64,000 nt of DNA from Halomonas halodenitrificans DSM 735 (lineage in GTDB: Bacteria > Pseudomonadota > Gammaproteobacteria > Pseudomonadales > Halomonadaceae): positions 83,900-147,899 of the forward strand of contig NZ_JHVH01000008.1 in NCBI RefSeq assembly GCF_000620045.1, read 5' to 3'. Both the position numbers and the translations under genes were made by a program. Below are positions 31,155 to 40,900 of the stretch, piece by piece. Below the pieces are notes generated by a model that was not told the DNA's origin, searched no databases, and saw nothing but the letters and a program-made list of their open reading frames with translations. How positions within the stretch are numbered: the first letter of the stretch is position 1; the number at the start of each line of letters is the position of its first letter.

Positions 31155-31183
31155 TTTTCATTTGCCGGCTAACGCGCTAGTAT
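31155..31183 (+). promoter_or_regulatory. Candidate sigma70 promoter of tRNA-Pro
   Basis: TTTTCA (31155-31160) and TAGTAT (31178-31183) are separated by 17 bases. The stretch after the -10 box is GC-rich (ACGCCTCG), as in stringently controlled stable-RNA promoters. The tRNA begins 54 bases after the -10 box. Confidence 0.5.
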
Positions 31184-31236
31184 ACGCCTCGTTCTCGGGA
31201 GACAGGCCGCACGGCCCAGAAACCGAAAACGCGAGT

Positions 31237-31313
31237 CGGAGCGTGGCGCAGCTTGGTAGCGCGTTGCAATGGGGTTGCAAAGGTCGCAGGTTCGAATCCT
31301 GTCGCTCCGACCA
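31237..31313 (+). tRNA. tRNA-Pro, anticodon GGG
   Basis: A 77-base gene with a complete cloverleaf. Acceptor stem CGGAGCG (31237-31243) pairs with CGCTCCG (31303-31309), then A and encoded CCA. The anticodon stem TTGCA (31264-31268)/TGCAA (31276-31280) closes the loop ATGGGGT with anticodon GGG at 31271-31273. The T arm has GGTTCGAATCC. It reads CCC and CCU proline codons. Confidence 0.97.
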
Positions 31314-31325
31314 GAAAACACTAGC

Positions 31326-31365
31326 AAAAACGGCCACTTAGCTCATAGAGCAAGTGGCCGTTTTT
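31326..31365 (+). terminator. Rho-independent terminator of tRNA-Pro
   Basis: AAAAACGGCCACTT (31326-31339) pairs with AAGTGGCCGTTTTT (31352-31365), ending in a five-T run 50 bases past the tRNA. A textbook intrinsic terminator. Confidence 0.9.
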
Positions 31366-31443
31366 CGTTGGACTCATTTCAGGTGGTAAAGAGACAGCCA
31401 ATACGGGTGCCGGTAACAGAGCCCGCCCCGATCAAGAAAGATA

Positions 31444-31686
31444 TCAACCCAAAAAGGCGTCGATGCCTTCTTCGCTGACCGCCTCATGCACCGCCTCCAG
31501 GGCGGCCTGATCGCTGACGAAGCGATCGTCCCAGACGTGAGAGGCACCGTCCTCGTTGACGACCTCCAACACCCAGTCGGGCTCCCCTTCCAGGCGGTAG
31601 ATTTCGACCTGAAGCGTGTGGCCATCATAGGTGACGGCCTGGCTCACAGGGCTCTGGATCAGTTCGGGCTCGTACTCTGTGCTCAC
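31444..31686 (-). CDS. Hypothetical acidic protein
   Basis: An 80-residue, highly acidic protein with no membrane segment. Most residues look like one small alpha/beta domain (VTYDGHTLQVEIYRLEGEPDWVLEVVNEDG), with a helical C-terminus. I do not recognise the family. Next to another acidic hypothetical gene in the same direction. Confidence 0.6.
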   Translation of the reverse strand: MSTEYEPELIQSPVSQAVTYDGHTLQVEIYRLEGEPDWVLEVVNEDGASHVWDDRFVSDQAALEAVHEAVSEEGIDAFLG

Positions 31687-31720
31687 AAGACTCTCTCCAG
31701 CATCGTGGTCGCTGGCCAGT

Positions 31721-32182
31721 TTACGCCTCGGACGCTCCTAGCACCATCAGCCGCCCGGCGCTCTCTTCCAGCTCCTGAACGATGCGCTCCATGGCCTCGA
31801 TGCGGGCGTCGAGGTAGTCCTGGGCCTCATCATCGGTGGCATGGCGACTATCCAGGCGCGCCTGGCTGATGGCACTCTTCAGGGCCTGGGCCATATCCCG
31901 CAGGCTACCGGCACTGCGCTGGGCCTGGGCGGCGTTCTCGAGCTCGGCGTCGGCGCTATGGCGGAAGAAGATGGGCACGACGCTGTCGTCGGCATCGAAG
32001 TCGATAGCATCGCGCAGCGCTACCTGTACCGAGCTGTAGCCGCCATCTCCGGTGCCATTGGCGGCGCTGTCGCGCACCACCTGCTCGGCATGGTCGAGAA
32101 CACGCCATTCATAGGGCTCATCGCCGTAGACCTCGATGCGGCCGGCTTCATGGGGGCGATCGATGCAGTGCTGGACCTTCAT
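31721..32182 (-). CDS. Hypothetical acidic protein with C-terminal helix
   Basis: A 153-residue soluble protein. Start at ATG 32180-32182, with GAGGAAG upstream; a longer open frame to 32227 lacks a ribosome-binding site. The N-terminal half (IEVYGDEPYEWRVLDHAEQVVRDS) looks like an alpha/beta fold of the same kind as the 80-residue neighbour; the C-terminal half (about 85-150) is a long charged helix, possibly a coiled coil. Family unknown. Confidence 0.62.
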   Translation of the reverse strand: MKVQHCIDRPHEAGRIEVYGDEPYEWRVLDHAEQVVRDSAANGTGDGGYSSVQVALRDAIDFDADDSVVPIFFRHSADAELENAAQAQRSAGSLRDMAQALKSAISQARLDSRHATDDEAQDYLDARIEAMERIVQELEESAGRLMVLGASEA

Positions 32183-32313
32183 AACAGCTTCCTCCCGAGG
32201 GGCATCCCGGCGCCAGCGGAATGCCATGGCGCCCTTGTTATCAACTGATTCCAGATTATCAAGAAGCTGGTGGCACCACCTTGACCGGGCTCAGCTCCAG
32301 CCGCAACGGAGAG

Positions 32314-33546
32314 TCAAATAAGTTTAAGCGGCTCGATATCGCGAAAGATTCCAGTCTTGGTCATGTCGCGGCGCAGGGTAAAGGTTTCCAGGGCAGCCAC
32401 CGGGTCGACCCGGTCGAGGCTGTCGAACTGAATCCCCTCCCACTGCTCCCGGGTGACCTTGACGCTGTAGAGGTACTGTTCAAACTCGCCACCGGTGGCC
32501 GGGTCGATAGCCTGGCGATAGCCCGAGACGCGCGCCTCCTCGACCCCGGGCAGTCGGGCAAACACCGCCCCCAGCACGCGAAAGGCGATGCCGTGCACGT
32601 GGTCACGGTAGAGCTCGCGCTGGCGGGTGGCACTTAACCGGCGAGGCGAAAGCTTGAGCTGCTTGGGCGGCATGGCCCAGTACTGATCCGGTATTTCCCC
32701 TTCGCCGGGCAGGTCGATATCCACCGCAATGGTCGAGATATCGCTGCCGAGGTCGAAATCGACCAGCGTTTCCCGCGGCCACTCGATTTCCTCGAGCCGT
32801 TCGCGCAGGGTGGCCTCCATGGCATCCGGATCATCCCACACCCCATCGCTCTCGCGGCGGAACCGGGAGAACTCGGCGGCATCGTGTTCGGCCTTGCGCC
32901 ACTCCCAGGCGCGGTAACGCTCGTCAAACTCCGTCTTGAGGCGGGCATTGCGCGCCTCGAGGCGGCGCCGGGCCGGTGGCCACAGCGTATGCCACCATGC
33001 CGGCGGTTGTGGCTGGAACGGCGGCGGAGGCGCCTGGGCAAACTCACTGACCACATAGCCGTTGGATTCGGGTGATGGCGTCTGTTCATGCAGCCGACCC
33101 AGCCGGTCGAGATCCGCATTCAGCCGGTCGCAATAGGCCTGCAACTGCTCGCGCAGGCCCTGCTCGGCGTGGCGGCGCACGACTCTTGCCTCGGCATCGC
33201 TCATGGGCGTGCCATCGCCGTGGAAGTAGCGAACCTGGCCGCTGTCGTCGACTTCCAGCGCTACCGCCAGGCTGCCACCTTTGCCCAGCAGCGCCTCGAG
33301 GTTCGCGGCTTCGCTGCGCCGGGAGCCACTCGCTCCCTTGCGCTGGCCTTGTGCCTTGCCGCTGCCATCGAGCTTCCGGCGATAGGCCAGGCCGGTACAG
33401 GGTACCCCCGCATGCCCATGCACACCACCGGGCCCCACGCTGAGGCTGGCCCCCCGCGGCCCCACGGAAAGGCCGAGCCCCCGCTTGCTGAGATTGAGGC
33501 GAACGCCGGGCGCCAGGCGGATACGGCGCTGGAAACGAAAGGCCAT
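32314..33546 (-). CDS. DUF4236 domain-containing protein
   Basis: A 410-residue protein. The N-terminus [20 protein letters not shown], then [19 protein letters not shown] and GLAYRR (about 1-57), is the DUF4236 signature, a small beta domain of unknown function found at the start of bacterial proteins. The rest is charged, with a helical stretch (about 70-130), a Pro-rich linker (about 145-165), and a C-terminal alpha/beta region (about 240-410). Function unknown. Same strand as rmuC. Confidence 0.75.
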   Translation of the reverse strand: MAFRFQRRIRLAPGVRLNLSKRGLGLSVGPRGASLSVGPGGVHGHAGVPCTGLAYRRKLDGSGKAQGQRKGASGSRRSEAANLEALLGKGGSLAVALEVDDSGQVRYFHGDGTPMSDAEARVVRRHAEQGLREQLQAYCDRLNADLDRLGRLHEQTPSPESNGYVVSEFAQAPPPPFQPQPPAWWHTLWPPARRRLEARNARLKTEFDERYRAWEWRKAEHDAAEFSRFRRESDGVWDDPDAMEATLRERLEEIEWPRETLVDFDLGSDISTIAVDIDLPGEGEIPDQYWAMPPKQLKLSPRRLSATRQRELYRDHVHGIAFRVLGAVFARLPGVEEARVSGYRQAIDPATGGEFEQYLYSVKVTREQWEGIQFDSLDRVDPVAALETFTLRRDMTKTGIFRDIEPLKLI

Positions 33547-33616
33547 GTCGGTTCTCTAAAGTCCCTGTCTCTGTTCACTACACGCCAGTCTATCCCGACT
33601 CGCCCCTTCGGGGCAT

Positions 33617-35050
33617 TTAACGCTCGTCCCCGGTGGCCGATTCCACCTCCGGTGCGGGAGCGACGGTTCCCACTTCCAGCCTGGCCCGCTCCAGCACCTC
33701 CGCGGGGAGTTCCTTTTTCACCGCCACACCCAGCTCACGAAACTCGCTGGCCTGCTTGACCAGGTTACCGCGGCCGTTGACCAACTGCCCCAGCGCCTTG
33801 TCGTAGCTTTCTCGAGCGCCGTCGAGCTTCTTGCCCACGTCCTGCATGCTCTCCAGAAAGGAGGCGAGCTTGCTGTGAAAACGCTCGGCTTTCCTGGCCA
33901 GTTCGGCGCTGTGGCGACTCTGGTTCTCGAACCGCCAAAGCTGGCTGACGATGTTCAGGCTGGTGAGCAGCGTGGTGGGTGTGGCCACCAGGACGTTGCG
34001 CTCGATGGCCCGCTGATAGAGGGTCGCATCGTGGCGCAGCGCCTCGATATAGGCCGACTCCACCGGAATAAACATGATTACCACTTCCGGGGAGTTAAGG
34101 CCCGGCAGGTCATAGTAGTGCTTGTCGGCCAGCTCCTCGATGCGTGCGCCCACGGCGCTGGCATGGTCGGCCAGCGCCCGCTGGCGGACCCACTCATCCT
34201 CGGCGTTGACGTACTCGAGATAGGCGGCGAGTGAGGTCTTGGCGTCGATCACCAGATGACGCCCCTCGGGCAGGTAGACCAGCGCATCGGGACGACGCTT
34301 GCCCTGCTCGGTAGTGAAGCTCTTCTCGCGCTGGTAGTCCTCCCCCGCGCGTAGCCCCGCACTGTCCAGCACGTTCTCCAGCATCAACTCACCCCAGTTG
34401 CCCTGCACCTTCTTCTGCCCCTTGAGGGCTTCGGTCAGTTGGGCGGCCTGGTCGGTGATATCGCGATTGAGCTGCTGCAGGTGCTTGAGCTCGGTGGTCA
34501 GGCTGGCCCGCTGGGCGGTCTCCTGGGTATGCAGGGTCTCGACCTTGTCGCGGAAACCCTTGATCTCCTCCTGGAACGGCTTGAGCAGCCCCTCCAGGCT
34601 GCGCTCGGAGAGGGATGTGAAGGCCTTGCCCTTCTGCTCCAGCAGCTCGTTGGCGAGATTCTCGAACTCCACCTTGAGCTGCTGTTTGCTGTCTTCCACC
34701 CAGGCCAGCTGACGGGCGAAATGGGCCTCCTTCTCTTCCATCCGAGTGGTCAGCTCGCCGTGGGTCTGCTTGAGCGCATAGTAGGCGTCACGGAAGCGAT
34801 CGAGTTCGCGGGCCCGGGCCTCGACGGCCTCGCGTTGAGTCTCCACCTCGCCCTCCGCCACCTGCAACGCCACCGCCTGTTCCCGGCCTTCCAGCTGCTG
34901 GGCGTGAAGCGCATCCCGTGCGGCATCCAGCTCGCGGCGAGTGCCGGTGATCCGACCCTGCTGGAGGGTAAAGGCGGCCAGAAAGCCCAGTAGAAGCGCT
35001 ATCAGGCCGGTCATGACATGCTGCATATCGAGCTGTTGGAGGAGTTCCAC
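33617..35050 (-). CDS. rmuC: DNA recombination protein RmuC
   Basis: A 477-residue RmuC. One N-terminal membrane helix (about 13-30), a long coiled coil (about 35-210), and a PD-(D/E)xK nuclease-like domain (about 220-400) with RPDALVYLPEGRHLVIDAKTS. RmuC limits inversions at short inverted repeats in E. coli, and the fold suggests a nuclease, though activity is unproven. ATG codons at 35024-35026 and 35012-35014 are other possible starts. It lies directly downstream of the SMC-type cassette, on the same strand. Confidence 0.9.
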   Translation of the reverse strand: MELLQQLDMQHVMTGLIALLLGFLAAFTLQQGRITGTRRELDAARDALHAQQLEGREQAVALQVAEGEVETQREAVEARARELDRFRDAYYALKQTHGELTTRMEEKEAHFARQLAWVEDSKQQLKVEFENLANELLEQKGKAFTSLSERSLEGLLKPFQEEIKGFRDKVETLHTQETAQRASLTTELKHLQQLNRDITDQAAQLTEALKGQKKVQGNWGELMLENVLDSAGLRAGEDYQREKSFTTEQGKRRPDALVYLPEGRHLVIDAKTSLAAYLEYVNAEDEWVRQRALADHASAVGARIEELADKHYYDLPGLNSPEVVIMFIPVESAYIEALRHDATLYQRAIERNVLVATPTTLLTSLNIVSQLWRFENQSRHSAELARKAERFHSKLASFLESMQDVGKKLDGARESYDKALGQLVNGRGNLVKQASEFRELGVAVKKELPAEVLERARLEVGTVAPAPEVESATGDER

Positions 35051-35124
35051 GGTAGCGTTATCCGAATAGGGAATTCAGGGTGTGACGGCGTCAAGGTGCC
35101 GACTCAGCGAGACATGACAGGCCG

Positions 35125-36021
35125 CTAGGCATGGAGCGCTATCCGCTCCCAGTGCTCGGCGCTGCCCAACCACTGTTGACGCAGGCCCCGCTGCTCGCCC
35201 AACAGAATCGCCAGGGGGCCGACCAGCGGGTGCCCGTCGGGCAATCCGGCGGCGTGGGCGCGCAGTCGTGGCTGGTCGCCGAGTTGCTCGGCCGGCTGGT
35301 GCTGGGCATTGGCCCGCTCGGCAAGCATGGCCAGCGGCGGTATCAGCAAATGTGTGGCGCCGCTTGAAAGCGCGAGCCCCACTCCCTTGGCATCGAAGTC
35401 GCCCAGGTAGAGATGCGGCTTGCCGCCTCGGGCCCAGGCCTCGGCCAGCCTGGCGAAGCCGCCGCTGTAGTGGTAATCGCCACGGTAGAGCACCAGCACG
35501 GCGCCCCAGGGGTCCAGCGCCGGAATCGCCGGCGAGACGTCATAGAAACCATCCAGGTTCTCGACCTGCACCAGCGCCTCGAAGGCGTCGAGATCGATAT
35601 CGCGCCAGTCGACATCCACCATCTCGCGCTCGCGCTCGATCAGCCCGGCTCGCTTACCCTGCCCCGGCAGGCTGGCCAGCACCCGCTGCTCCCGGGGCGT
35701 TTCGCGCACCGGCTTGGCCTCGCGATTGCCATACGCCGCCTGCTCCGCCGTGCTCAGGCCGGCGAGGTCGACGGCCAGGGCGGGCTCGCCCAGGTCGACC
35801 AGGGTCTCGTCGATCCGGCCGAGCAGCTCGGCGTCCAGCCGCAGGTGACGATGGGAGAGCCGCGCCCCCAGCTCGATGTCCTGGGCCTGACACCAGTCGA
35901 CGATGGCGTTGATGACGGGGCCACGCCTTTTCTCGATACTGGGTCGAGTCGCCAGCTCCCCGAGGGTATCGCGGAGCAGATGACGAGCGCGGTTGGATAG
36001 CAACATCTTCGATAGCAGCAT
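35125..36021 (-). CDS. Wadjet JetD-like Toprim protein (short form)
   Basis: A 298-residue protein whose C-terminal half carries Toprim-like acidic motifs: E154 in VENLDGF and D208/D210 in YLGDFDAKG. In JetD/MksG subunits this domain is the nuclease that cuts circular DNA held by the SMC complex. The family is usually close to 400 residues, so the N-terminal part (about 1-140 here) looks reduced. GAGG, five bases before the ATG, overlaps the kleisin stop codon, so it is translated with that gene. Assignment rests on motifs and on its three neighbours. Confidence 0.72.
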   Translation of the reverse strand: MLLSKMLLSNRARHLLRDTLGELATRPSIEKRRGPVINAIVDWCQAQDIELGARLSHRHLRLDAELLGRIDETLVDLGEPALAVDLAGLSTAEQAAYGNREAKPVRETPREQRVLASLPGQGKRAGLIEREREMVDVDWRDIDLDAFEALVQVENLDGFYDVSPAIPALDPWGAVLVLYRGDYHYSGGFARLAEAWARGGKPHLYLGDFDAKGVGLALSSGATHLLIPPLAMLAERANAQHQPAEQLGDQPRLRAHAAGLPDGHPLVGPLAILLGEQRGLRQQWLGSAEHWERIALHA

Positions 36022-36028
36022 GGAAACC

Positions 36029-37264
36029 TCACGCGAGTTGCACGACGACGTCGTGGATCAGCCTCAGATGATTATAGGGGCTGGCCTGGGTTTCCTGCTG
36101 GCTCAGGCGAAAGGCGCGCTGTTCGTTGCGGGGCAGTCCCTGGAACTCGGCGATCACCTGGAACAGCCAGATCTCCTCGTCCCATTCAAGCTCGCCTGCC
36201 TGCCGATATTCCAGGGCGCTCAGCGCCTCGTCGCCGTCCACCACCGCGAGATAGAAGCGCTCCACCTCCTCCTTGAGCGCCTGTTGGCGTGCGGCGACCC
36301 GGGCGTCTTCCTGGGGGGCGGCAACGCCGGCGGCGGTTACCGGCTCCGGACGCGACGCGGGCCGCGGCAGCCGATGCAACAGCTCGGTGAGCGCGCGGCT
36401 ATCGGGATGGTGATCCAGGGCGGCGGCGCCGGCGGCGACCAGCGGCGTGGCCTGGTTGACCAGCGCCGGCACCTCGCCGCGCCGGGCATAGTTGCCGGGC
36501 ACGAAGCCGGGATGCTCGCGCAGGAAGCCGGCCATGCCGGCCACCAGGCGGCTGCGCGACTGCTGCTGGCGGAAACGCGCCATCAGCTCGACCAGTCGCC
36601 GCTGCACCTCGCGCAGGCTGGTGTAGTGCTGGGTCAGCTGATGCTGCAGGCCGCTGACCAGCAGCTTGCGCAGGGCGCCGTCGCTGCCCACCAGCTCGAT
36701 CAGCTCGTCGAAGTCGATCAGTGCCAGGCCATCGAGCAGGCGCACGATCTGCTTCTGGGCGCGCTCATTCTCGCGGATCTTGTCGCCCAGGCGGCTGACG
36801 AAGCCGAAGTCGCCGTTGAAGCGTCGCCACAGGCTATCGATGGCGTCGGCGAAGCGGCCGTTGAGGTCATCCACCTCCTGGCGAAGCCGCAATAGCTGCT
36901 GCTCCTGGCGCCAGTACTCTCCACCGTCCCGAGCCTCGCGGTAGCTCTGTACCAGGCTGCGCAAGAGCTCCAGGGTCTCGGCCACATCGGCGTTGACGTG
37001 GCGGCGACTCTCGTCCGCGAGCATCTCGGCGACCAGCTCACGCACCTTGGGGGCGAGCTTGACCCCGCCCTGCTCGTCCGGGCGCCACAGGATGCGCGCC
37101 GCCAGCAGCCGATTGAGCGCCGTGGTGCTGAGCGTCTCCACCGGCACCTCATCCCGGGCGTAGCCGGCCATCAAGGCCTCGGCGTACTTGCCGAGCAGCG
37201 CCAGCCGCTCGACCCCGGTACTGATCAGGCGGCTCTCCAGGGCGTGTGAAGGGGCGTCGCTCAC
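36029..37264 (-). CDS. MukF/JetA-like kleisin subunit of SMC-type complex
   Basis: A 411-residue protein. The N-terminus (about 10-90) looks like a winged helix; the middle (about 95-255) is a long helical, coiled-coil region, and the end carries a Pro/Ala linker (about 300-325) and a second small helical domain. This is the kleisin layout, where the N- and C-terminal domains bind the two SMC heads. The start overlaps the stop of the upstream gene by four bases (ATGA). No single motif is decisive; the call leans on the gene order. Confidence 0.68.
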   Translation of the reverse strand: MSDAPSHALESRLISTGVERLALLGKYAEALMAGYARDEVPVETLSTTALNRLLAARILWRPDEQGGVKLAPKVRELVAEMLADESRRHVNADVAETLELLRSLVQSYREARDGGEYWRQEQQLLRLRQEVDDLNGRFADAIDSLWRRFNGDFGFVSRLGDKIRENERAQKQIVRLLDGLALIDFDELIELVGSDGALRKLLVSGLQHQLTQHYTSLREVQRRLVELMARFRQQQSRSRLVAGMAGFLREHPGFVPGNYARRGEVPALVNQATPLVAAGAAALDHHPDSRALTELLHRLPRPASRPEPVTAAGVAAPQEDARVAARQQALKEEVERFYLAVVDGDEALSALEYRQAGELEWDEEIWLFQVIAEFQGLPRNEQRAFRLSQQETQASPYNHLRLIHDVVVQLA

Positions 37265-37959
37265 AGCAGGCTCTCCTGGCCGCTCGGCGCCTGGTCATCC
37301 ACCGGCAGGTTCTCCTCGTCGCGGATAAAGCGAACCAGGTCGATAAGGTAGTCGACCTTGGCGGTGACCAGGTAATACTGGCGATCGGCGTGGGGCTGAA
37401 GCAGATAGCCATGCTCCTTGAGCCGCTTGAACACCTGCTTGAGCTGGGCGTCGAGCTGGTCGCTCTGGGAGCCGAAGAAGGGGTCGCTCGCCAGGCGCTC
37501 CAGGCGTTCGCGCAGGCCCTGGTGGTCCTCGCAGCGAGAGCTGAAGTCGGCGGGCTTGAGCACATCACCGGGGGCGGCGGGGCCATCCCGGCCCAGCGCC
37601 TCCTGCACCAGCTGCAGCCACTCCAGCAGCGGAAGCAGGCTGTTGACGGTCTCCGCCAGCTGACGGGAGAGTTGTTCCCGGGCGCCTTCATCCAGGGCGC
37701 GCCAGGCCAGGAAGACGACGCTTCCCTCGTGATTGGTGGCCAGCCGCCGGTTGAGCGGGCGCAGATAGGCATCGATCTGCTCCCGCGTCGCGTCATCCTG
37801 CAGGTGGCGAAACGCGCCTTCGTCGCTGACCGCACAGATAAACTCGCCGGCCAGCAGCCGCTCGATCAAGGGCCCATGGCTCACCAGGGAGCGCCCGAGC
37901 TCATGGCCTTCCGACCGTTCAGCCTCGCCGGCCGTCGCCGGCTGGATCGCTTCGCTCAT
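37261..37959 (-). CDS. MukE/JetB-like KITE subunit of SMC-type complex
   Basis: A 232-residue protein, mostly helical with two winged-helix-like stretches (about 25-110 and 145-215); VFKRLKEHGYLLQPHADRQYYLVTAKVDYLIDLVRFI is like the second MukE/JetB winged helix. Proteins of this size between the kleisin and SMC genes are the KITE subunits. Overlaps both neighbours by ATGA, so the three are translationally coupled. Confidence 0.68.
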   Translation of the reverse strand: MSEAIQPATAGEAERSEGHELGRSLVSHGPLIERLLAGEFICAVSDEGAFRHLQDDATREQIDAYLRPLNRRLATNHEGSVVFLAWRALDEGAREQLSRQLAETVNSLLPLLEWLQLVQEALGRDGPAAPGDVLKPADFSSRCEDHQGLRERLERLASDPFFGSQSDQLDAQLKQVFKRLKEHGYLLQPHADRQYYLVTAKVDYLIDLVRFIRDEENLPVDDQAPSGQESLL

Positions 37960-40900
37960 GATGCCACCTCCTCGGCGCGGGCCTGCAGACGCTGGGCCAG
38001 GCGACTCAGGCGCGGCTCGATTCGCTTGAGCCGACGCTGAGTGGGCTCCGCCGCGTCGCGGTCGATCAGGTAACGGTTGTGAAACAGCAGCAGCACGTCC
38101 GACTCCGGGTTGGGGAAGGCGCCGACGATATGGATACGGTTGTTGTCACAGGCGTCGAACAGCTTCTCGACGTTGTGATAGGCCAGGGTGCCGATCTCGT
38201 CGATGGGCCAGTGAATGGCGATCTCGGCCGGGCCACGCAGCAGCCGGGTAAAGGCGAGCAGGAACTTGCACAGGATCAGATAGGCCATGCCGTGGCTGGA
38301 GGACTCCAGCAGCTGGCGATCGTTGCGGATGACCAGGTCGGTACCGCCCTCGTTGAGGTGCAGCTCCAGGCGCAGCAGGCTCTCGAAGCTGTACTGCTGG
38401 TCGCTGCGCAGCAGCTCCACCACGTCGGCCAGGGTGTCGAGATAGTCGTCACCGGGGAGCGGCTGGCCGGAATCACGCCACTCGCGGTAGCGCCGGGAGA
38501 ACCGCTTGAGCGGCTCCCAGAAGCCCAGCTCGTCGATGGTGGACTGGATCTTCACCTCGGCCCGGCCGATGCCCTCGAGCTTGAGGTCGTCGGCCACCTC
38601 GTCCGACAGGCGCCGGCTCTGGGCGCTGATGCGCCGGTTGAGGTCGCTGAAGACGGTGAAGAACTTGTCGAGATCGTCGGAGAGGTTGCGCCCCTCCTGC
38701 AGCAGCTGTTCCTGCTGGCCTTCCAGCAGCTTGAGCATGCCCGCGATCACCGGCAGCAACCGGCGCGGGCTCTCGCCATCGAGTCGGGCCCGTTCGGCCT
38801 CCAGGGTGTCCTGGAAGTCGGCGCTGGCGCCCTTGATCAGCTCGGATTCCAGCGTCTCGCAGCCGCGGCGCAGGGCCTCCAGCTCACGCCCATGATCGGT
38901 CAGCCCCTGGCGCAGACGCTCGATACGCTCCTGGGTGTCCCCGGGCGCCTCGCCGAGAGGCTCGGGGGCCGCCGCCAGGGCCAGGGCCTCGAGCTTGTCG
39001 AGCAGTGGCGCCAGGGTCTCCACCAGCGTTTTGGCCGCATCCCGGCGGGCCGTGAGCTCGCTCGCCGCGGCTCGATATTCGTCCCGGGCGGCATGAAAGT
39101 CGGCCCGATGCTGGTGGCGCCGGCGCTCCAGGGCATCGCGTTCCCGGGTGAGCTCGGCGTCCTTCTCCACCAGCCGCGGCTTGCGTTCCCCCCACTCCAC
39201 GCGCATGAAGCGCGTATAGGCATCGAGCTCCTCGCGGCGCCCCTCGGTGTCGCGAATGCGCCCGGCCAGCGCCTCCATGCGTGAACGCGTTTCCCGCACG
39301 CTGACCGGGTCGACGCCCTGCTCCGCCAGCTCCCGGTCGAAGGCCGCGGTGAGCTCATCACGCTGCAGGCGGTGCTCCTCCTTGTGCTCGGCCAGCTGAC
39401 GCCGATGCTGCTGGACCTGCTGATCGAAGCCGGCCAGGCGGGCCTGGAAATCGGCAGTCAATTCGAGGCGCTGGGCACGGTGGCCGTCGGCCAGCGCCTC
39501 CAGCGCCTGGCGCTGCTCATCGCGCAGGGCCTGATGGGCGGCCTCCTGTTCCGCCAGCGACTCACGGCAGGCGGCCTGACGCGCCTTCTGGGCCGCCGCA
39601 TGGCGCTGCTGGCACTGGCTACGCGCCTGCAGGGCGTAATCCACCTCCTCGGCGGCCCGGCGACGCGCGGTACGGGCACGCTCGAGGCGGGCATCGGCCT
39701 CCTGGACCTTCTGGTGACCGGCCCGTAGCGCCTTCTCGGCCGCCTTCTCCTCTTCATTCGCCTCGTCCAGCGCCGCCTCGGCGGTGGCAATGGCGGCCAG
39801 CAGCTCGGCCTCCTCCTGGGCATCGTCGGGCGCGTCGATGGCGGCCAGGTCCAGCGTCAGGCCGAAGAGGTCATCGCTTGCCGTCTCGTTGAACTGGGGG
39901 GCGAGGTCACGCCGCTCCAGGAGCGCCGGCGCCACCACCTTGCCCAGGGTCTGCTCCCAGCCCGGGCGATGATGGCGCAGGAAGTGACGCAGGCTGCCCT
40001 GGGCGGGATCGCGCTGGACCTGAAGAGTCGCCAGCCGGGCCTCGGCGCGGGAGCGGCGGGCCCGGGCCCTCTCCAGTTCCTGTTCGGCGGCGTCACGCTC
40101 CTGCTTGCGCCCGTCGAGCTCGCCGCGCAGCTGCTCCATGGCCGCCGCGGCGGATGCCTGCTCGCTCTGGGCCTGATCGACCCGGACCTGGGCCTGCTCC
40201 GCCTCGCGGGCCTCCTCGGGGCTCTGGGCCGTATGCGCCAGCTGTGCCTTGAGCTCGGCCAAACGCGCCGTCACCTGCTCCAGGCGAGCGCGGTAGTCAT
40301 CATCCAGCGCCTGGCGGCGGGCCTGGTAGTCGGCGTCCAGGCGGCCCTCGGCATCGACCTGCTGGTCGCGGCAGGTGTCCTTCTCCTCACCCAGGGCATC
40401 GATCAGCGCCTGGAGCTCGTCGCGACGCGCCTCGAGCAGGTCGCCGAGCTCCACCAGCCGCGCCTCCAACTTGGCCTTGCTCGCCTTGACCGCCTGTTGC
40501 ATCAGTTCCAGGTGGTCACGCAGCTGTTGTTGCTGTTCGCGCCACTGGGGCAGCGCCTTGAGGTCCTGCTCGAGGCCCGGCATATCGGCGGCCTCGAAGG
40601 CCTCGAACTGTTGCTGCAGATCATCCAGCACACCCCGGGTCTGGTCGAGTTCGCTGTCGAGCTCGCTGGCGCGGTCGTTAAAGGCGTCACGCTGCTCCCG
40701 GTAGGCGGCTTCCCGGGCCTGAAAGTCGCGCTGGCGCCGCTGAATCTCGGCCTCATGCTCGGCCCGGTCGCGCTCGGCGCGATGCCGATCGGCCTCCAGC
40801 TGGGGCTTCAACTGCCAGAGCGAGGCCTCCAGGTCGGCGATCTCGCGATCCCGGCGCTCCAGCTCGCCCAGCGAGCGCTGCAGGGGTTCCAGGCGCATGG

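Noticed and set aside
31061..31161. N-terminal extension joining LrgB to an upstream 160-residue segment
   Set aside because: The segment is the lrgA gene read in a wrong frame; LrgB starts at the ATG overlapping the lrgA stop.
31289..31313. Attachment-site repeat of the tRNA-Pro 3' end further downstream
   Set aside because: No second copy of the 3' end could be found by eye in the window, and no integrase gene is present.
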